A stretch of 47,634 nt of DNA from DASYPQ01 sp046155895 (GTDB taxonomy: Bacteria > Planctomycetota > UBA1135 > GCA-002686595): assembly GCA_046155895.1 (NCBI GenBank), contig JBJXFB010000061.1, positions 1 through 47,634 on the forward strand, given 5' to 3'. Below the pieces are notes generated by a model. It did no database searches, was not told the origin of the DNA, and saw only the letters and a program-made list of their open reading frames with translations. Positions 45,199 to 47,634 of the stretch are shown here, piece by piece (within the stretch, counting starts at the first letter, position 1; each line of letters starts with the position of its first letter). The translations under genes were made by a program, and so were the position numbers.

Positions 45199-45629
45199 GC
45201 CTTCCGCTCCTGAACGCGTGCTTGAACGCGACCTCGGGGATCCTGCTCGTCCTGGGACTCGCGGCCATCAAGTCGGGCCGGCGCGTGCTCCACGAGCGGC
45301 TGATGCTCTCGGCGCTCGCCGTGTCCGCCGTGTTCCTGGCGAGCTACCTCTACTACCACTATTTCGTCGCGACGGGCATGACGCCCTACCGGGGCACGGG
45401 CTGGCTGAAGACCGCCTACTACGTGATGCTGGCGACACACGTGGTCTTGGCCATGGCCGTGGTTCCCCTGGCGCTGCGGACGGTCTACCTGGCCTGGAGA
45501 GGGCGCTTCGACTCCCACAGGCGCTGGGCCCGAGTCACCTTCCCGATCTGGCTCTATGTGTCCGTCACGGGCGTGCTCGTCTACCTGGCGCTCTATGTCT
45601 GGAATCCGCCGCCGGCATTAGGATCCTGA
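45195..45629 (+). CDS. DUF420 membrane protein
   Basis: 144 residues from ATG 45195 (ATGA overlap with the SCO stop). Four membrane helices are seen, starting with LPLLNACLNATSGILLVLGL. The hallmark residues of DUF420 are present: LNACLNATS, HERLMLSALAVSAVFLASYL, YYHYFVATG, THVVLAMAVVPLALRTVYLA and the basic FDSHRRWARVTFPIWLYVSV. The family is regularly found beside SCO and oxidase genes and is thought to aid CuA or oxidase assembly, but the mechanism is unknown. No cox11/ctaG gene is present in this operon. Confidence 0.88.
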   Translation: MSLPLLNACLNATSGILLVLGLAAIKSGRRVLHERLMLSALAVSAVFLASYLYYHYFVATGMTPYRGTGWLKTAYYVMLATHVVLAMAVVPLALRTVYLAWRGRFDSHRRWARVTFPIWLYVSVTGVLVYLALYVWNPPPALGS

Positions 45630-45633
45630 CTTC

Positions 45634-45936
45634 ATGCGGCCGTTCTCCCGGATCCTCCTGCGGGCCTGCCTGCCGGTCCTCCTCTGGATCGTCCTGGCGC
45701 CGTCGGGCTTCACCTGAGAGATGTGCAAGAACGCGGTCGGGTCCGATCGCAACCACCTCGGTGAAGGGATCAACGCGAGCGTCCAGTTCATGATCGGCAT
45801 GGTCTTCGTCGTCCTCTTCGTCTTCCTGGGCGTCGTCTGGTGGAGCTTTCGATCCGGTCGCCGTCGGGCGGAACGCGGCGAGAGGTTCGCGCCTCCCGGC
45901 AAGCTGCGCTGGTCTCCGGAGGACTACAGAGAATAG
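45634..45936 (+). CDS. Small membrane protein with in-frame UGA in a UxxC motif (probable selenoprotein)
   Basis: One frame of 100 codons runs from ATG 45634 to TAG 45934-45936, with TGA at codon 28 (45715-45717). The N-terminus is a signal peptide (ILLRACLPVLLWIVLAPSGF). Then comes T-[UGA]-EMCKNAVGSDRNHLGEG. Read as Sec this is U-E-M-C, a redox-type CxxC counterpart just after the signal peptide. One membrane helix follows (FMIGMVFVVLFVFLGVVWWS) and a basic cytoplasmic tail. AGGA (45620-45623) precedes the ATG. Start and stop are consistent with the operon (four bases after the DUF420 stop). The oxidase-operon setting suggests a thiol role in CuA or copper handling. Stopping at the UGA would leave a bare signal peptide. 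Alternatives are sequencing error or restart at ATG 45721. Confidence 0.75.
45733..45750 (+). promoter_or_regulatory. Candidate bacterial SECIS element after the UGA of the small membrane protein
   Basis: GCGGTCG (45733-45739) pairs with CGATCGC (45744-45750) over seven base pairs (one G-U), leaving the tetraloop GGTC (45740-45743). The loop starts 22 nt after the UGA, inside the window usually seen for bacterial SECIS. From memory, the E. coli fdhF SECIS also presents GGUC in its loop, where SelB contacts G and U. The sequence GGGTCCG at 45739-45745 recurs at 15547-15553 after the other in-frame UGA. Confidence 0.6.
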
Positions 45937-45941
45937 GTCCG

Positions 45942-46478
45942 ATGTCCCTCGATCCCTCGCAGTACAAGACGCGCGTGTCCTACGCCTGGGCGCACACCGA
46001 GATCGGCCGAGTGCTCGTCGCCGCGACGTGGAAGGGCGTGTGCTTCACCTCGCTCGGATCCGAGGGTGCGCTCGAGCGATTGCGTGAATGGGTCGCTCGG
46101 CACGAGCCCGGAGCGAGCTTGCTCGAGGATCGTCGCGGACTCCGCCCCGTCCTCCAGCAGATCGCGGCCTATGCCCGCGGCGAGCGCAAGCGCTTCGACG
46201 TTCACCTCGACCTGCGCGGAACCGCGTTCCAGCGCGCGGTGTGGGATGCGGACCGGAAGATCCCGTACGGTCAGACGCGAACCTACGGGGACGTGGCGCG
46301 CGCGATCGGACGGCCGAGCGCCGCACGCGGCGTGGGCGGCGCCAACGGCAAGAACCCTGTGCCGCTCTTCGTTCCCTGTCACCGCATCGTGGCCAAGGAC
46401 GGGATCGGAGGTTTCACGGGCGGCTTGCGCCACAAGCGCAAGCTCCTGGAACTCGAGGGCGCGCGCGAGTTCGTCTGA
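45942..46478 (+). CDS. ogt: Methylated-DNA--protein-cysteine S-methyltransferase
   Basis: 178 residues from ATG 45942, 5 bases after the preceding stop. The active site is PCHR (VPLFVPCHRIVAKDGIGGF), where Cys accepts the alkyl group from O6-alkylguanine. FQRAVWDADRKIPYGQTRTY and ARGVGGANGKNP make up the helix-turn-helix and Asn hinge, and GGFTGGLRHKRKLLELEG is the typical C-terminus. The N-terminal ferredoxin-like domain is present (EIGRVLVAATWKGVCFTSLG), as in Ogt. It repairs DNA in a single-use reaction. The position after the oxidase operon looks incidental. Confidence 0.93.
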   Translation: MSLDPSQYKTRVSYAWAHTEIGRVLVAATWKGVCFTSLGSEGALERLREWVARHEPGASLLEDRRGLRPVLQQIAAYARGERKRFDVHLDLRGTAFQRAVWDADRKIPYGQTRTYGDVARAIGRPSAARGVGGANGKNPVPLFVPCHRIVAKDGIGGFTGGLRHKRKLLELEGAREFV

Positions 46479-46487
46479 ATTCCGGGT

Positions 46488-46510
46488 TTCCCCCGCAACC
46501 GGCGGGGGAA
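46488..46510 (+). terminator. Strong hairpin after ogt
   Basis: TTCCCCCGC (46488-46496) pairs perfectly with GCGGGGGAA (46502-46510), with loop AACCG. It lies 10 bases after the ogt stop and 18 before the next gene's start. There is no T-tract, so a rho-independent terminator is uncertain, but it plausibly marks the 3' end of the oxidase-ogt transcript. Confidence 0.45.
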
Positions 46511-46527
46511 CGGCGGTCCGAGAGCGT

Positions 46528-47511
46528 GTGGGAGGCTCGTTCGCGAATCGGCTTGGCCTGCTCGGGACGGGAACGCTCCTCGCCGTTGCGATGGCGCTCG
46601 CGCGTGGAGCCTGGAATTCCGGACGAAGCTCGATTCCCGCCCCGGTGGCCTTCTGGGCCGCGGACCGCGACGGGTGCGCCGTCTACGGTCTCGACGAGGA
46701 TCTCGTCCTCGTGCGCCAGATCCGTCTCGAGTGGCCGATGGCAGTCACCGGGCGTCCCGACGGCGGGGCTTGGATCCTGCGGGCCACTTCGGGCACCTCC
46801 ATCGGCGCCGCGGGTCTCGTGCGGATCGACTCGAGCGGCGCGATCCGGGTCGAGACCGGCTTCTCGGCCTGCGCGAGCCTCAACTCACTGCCCGATGGGT
46901 CCGCGATCGTGCTCGAGGAGGGCTCGGGAGAGAGCGCGATCGATCGCGTCGTGCGCTGCGACGAGGCCGGGAGAGTCGAAATCGTGTACAGCGGCCGCGA
47001 TCTGACCTGCATCTCGGCTTCGGACGATTCGATCGCCGTGGGCGATGCCCACGGGACACTCGTGCGGGTCTCGCTCGCTCCTCCGGGGGCTGTGACGGCG
47101 CGGGTCGATCTGCACGATCGGATCTTGGATCTGGAGAGCAACTCGACCGTCGGCCACATCTGGGCTCTCACGGCTTGCGAACGCGCGAGGATCCACCGTC
47201 TCGATGACGATCTCGTCGTTCGAAACTCGGCCGGAGCCGGATCCTCCGCGACGAGTCTCGCGCTGGACCAGGATCCGGGCAGGATCTGGCTCGTGGACGG
47301 AGCTGGGATTCGCCGCCTCGACGAGCACGGCGTGGTCGATCTCGAGAAAGCGGGGCTACCGATCGTCGGACCGAGCCGAGCCGTCCGCGATTCCCGTGGG
47401 GGGCTCCTGATCGCCAGCCCCGGATGCGTCGTTCGACTGGATTCAGCCGGGAGGATGGGTCCAGGGCAGGGCGGCTTCGCGCATCTGGTCGATGTCGACC
47501 GCGTCCCCTAG
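46528..47511 (+). CDS. Exported propeller-like protein, unknown function
   Basis: 327 residues from GTG 46528 (MGGSFANRLG). The upstream part of the frame overlaps ogt and is spurious. The membrane anchor or signal is LGLLGTGTLLAVAMALARGA. The rest is all-beta with repeated blade-like pieces: VAFWAADRDGCAVYGLDEDL, AVTGRPDGGAWILRATSG, ARIHRLDDDLVVRNSAGAGS, QDPGRIWLVDGAGIRRLDEH and DSRGGLLIASPGCVVRLDSA. This fits an NHL/SMP-30-like propeller of six or so blades. No catalytic motif is recognised. It is unrelated in detail to the PD40-type proteins at the left end. Confidence 0.75.
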   Translation: MGGSFANRLGLLGTGTLLAVAMALARGAWNSGRSSIPAPVAFWAADRDGCAVYGLDEDLVLVRQIRLEWPMAVTGRPDGGAWILRATSGTSIGAAGLVRIDSSGAIRVETGFSACASLNSLPDGSAIVLEEGSGESAIDRVVRCDEAGRVEIVYSGRDLTCISASDDSIAVGDAHGTLVRVSLAPPGAVTARVDLHDRILDLESNSTVGHIWALTACERARIHRLDDDLVVRNSAGAGSSATSLALDQDPGRIWLVDGAGIRRLDEHGVVDLEKAGLPIVGPSRAVRDSRGGLLIASPGCVVRLDSAGRMGPGQGGFAHLVDVDRVP

Positions 47512-47634
47512 CCCGCATCTCTCACCAGGCGTAGCGCGGTAGCTGGGGAGACCGCCAGGGCGATGCGCTCGGATCATGGGAGCTTGGTCGGGGCCTTGAG
47601 ATGCGTCTGGTCGGCCGCTTTCGCGGCTCGCGCG

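Noticed and set aside
47512..47634. Possible gene start at ATG 47600 or a minus-strand end near 47520
   Set aside because: Too short to judge, with no motif and no clear ribosome-binding site.

Overview
The window is high-GC DNA with dense coding on both strands. It most resembles a planctomycete, possibly of the lineage that carries secreted proteins with a C-terminal module starting FCFGDGTGAPCPCGN. This placement rests on remembered protein families and architectures (secreted PD40-type propellers, a DWG-type Ser/Thr kinase fused to a sulfatase-modifying-factor domain, a carboxypeptidase-regulatory-like repeat protein). No rRNA, tRNA, CRISPR array, insertion sequence or phage gene was seen.

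Layout. 1-9179: four tandem paralogous secreted propeller proteins on + (the first cut by the window edge), with 7, 14 and 14 blades in the complete copies. 9184-15213: a minus-strand run holding a B12-binding radical SAM protein, an integral membrane protein, a 38-codon copy of the radical SAM tail, a small membrane-protein gene broken by an amber codon, and a large kinase/FGE-like fusion. 15331-17864: a thioredoxin-like protein with an in-frame UGA, then a second B12-binding radical SAM protein. 17910-20239: a secreted thioredoxin-fold protein and a family 9 glycosyltransferase on -. 20260-28806: a NtrY-like histidine kinase, an NAD-dependent epimerase/dehydratase-like protein, an 11-repeat surface protein, a triple parvulin and a family 2 glycosyltransferase. 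28751-37205: lipoproteins, galactokinase, secreted proteins of unknown function, a leucine-dehydrogenase-like enzyme and a YgfZ/GcvT-like protein. 37473-46478: a cytochrome c oxidase operon (diheme cytochrome c, coxB, coxA of A2 type, ctaA, ctaB, coxC, subunit IV, SCO, DUF420, a small UxxC membrane protein) followed by ogt. 46528-47511: a propeller-like exported protein.

The most striking result is two probable undescribed selenoproteins. In a TlpA/thioredoxin-like protein (15331-16323) and in a small membrane protein at the end of the oxidase operon (45634-45936), one UGA codon interrupts an otherwise continuous reading frame. In both it falls exactly where the first Cys of a CxxC motif would be (U-P-G-C and U-E-M-C). 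Each UGA is followed by a GC-rich hairpin whose apical region contains GGGTCC; the second has a 7-bp stem and a GGTC tetraloop 22 nt after the UGA. UGA is a normal stop for many other genes here, so the code itself is not reassigned. Selenocysteine is the best explanation, but it depends on finding selA, selB, selC and selD elsewhere in the genome.

Many neighbours overlap by four bases (ATGA, GTGA or TTGA), which points to translational coupling in the oxidase operon and elsewhere.
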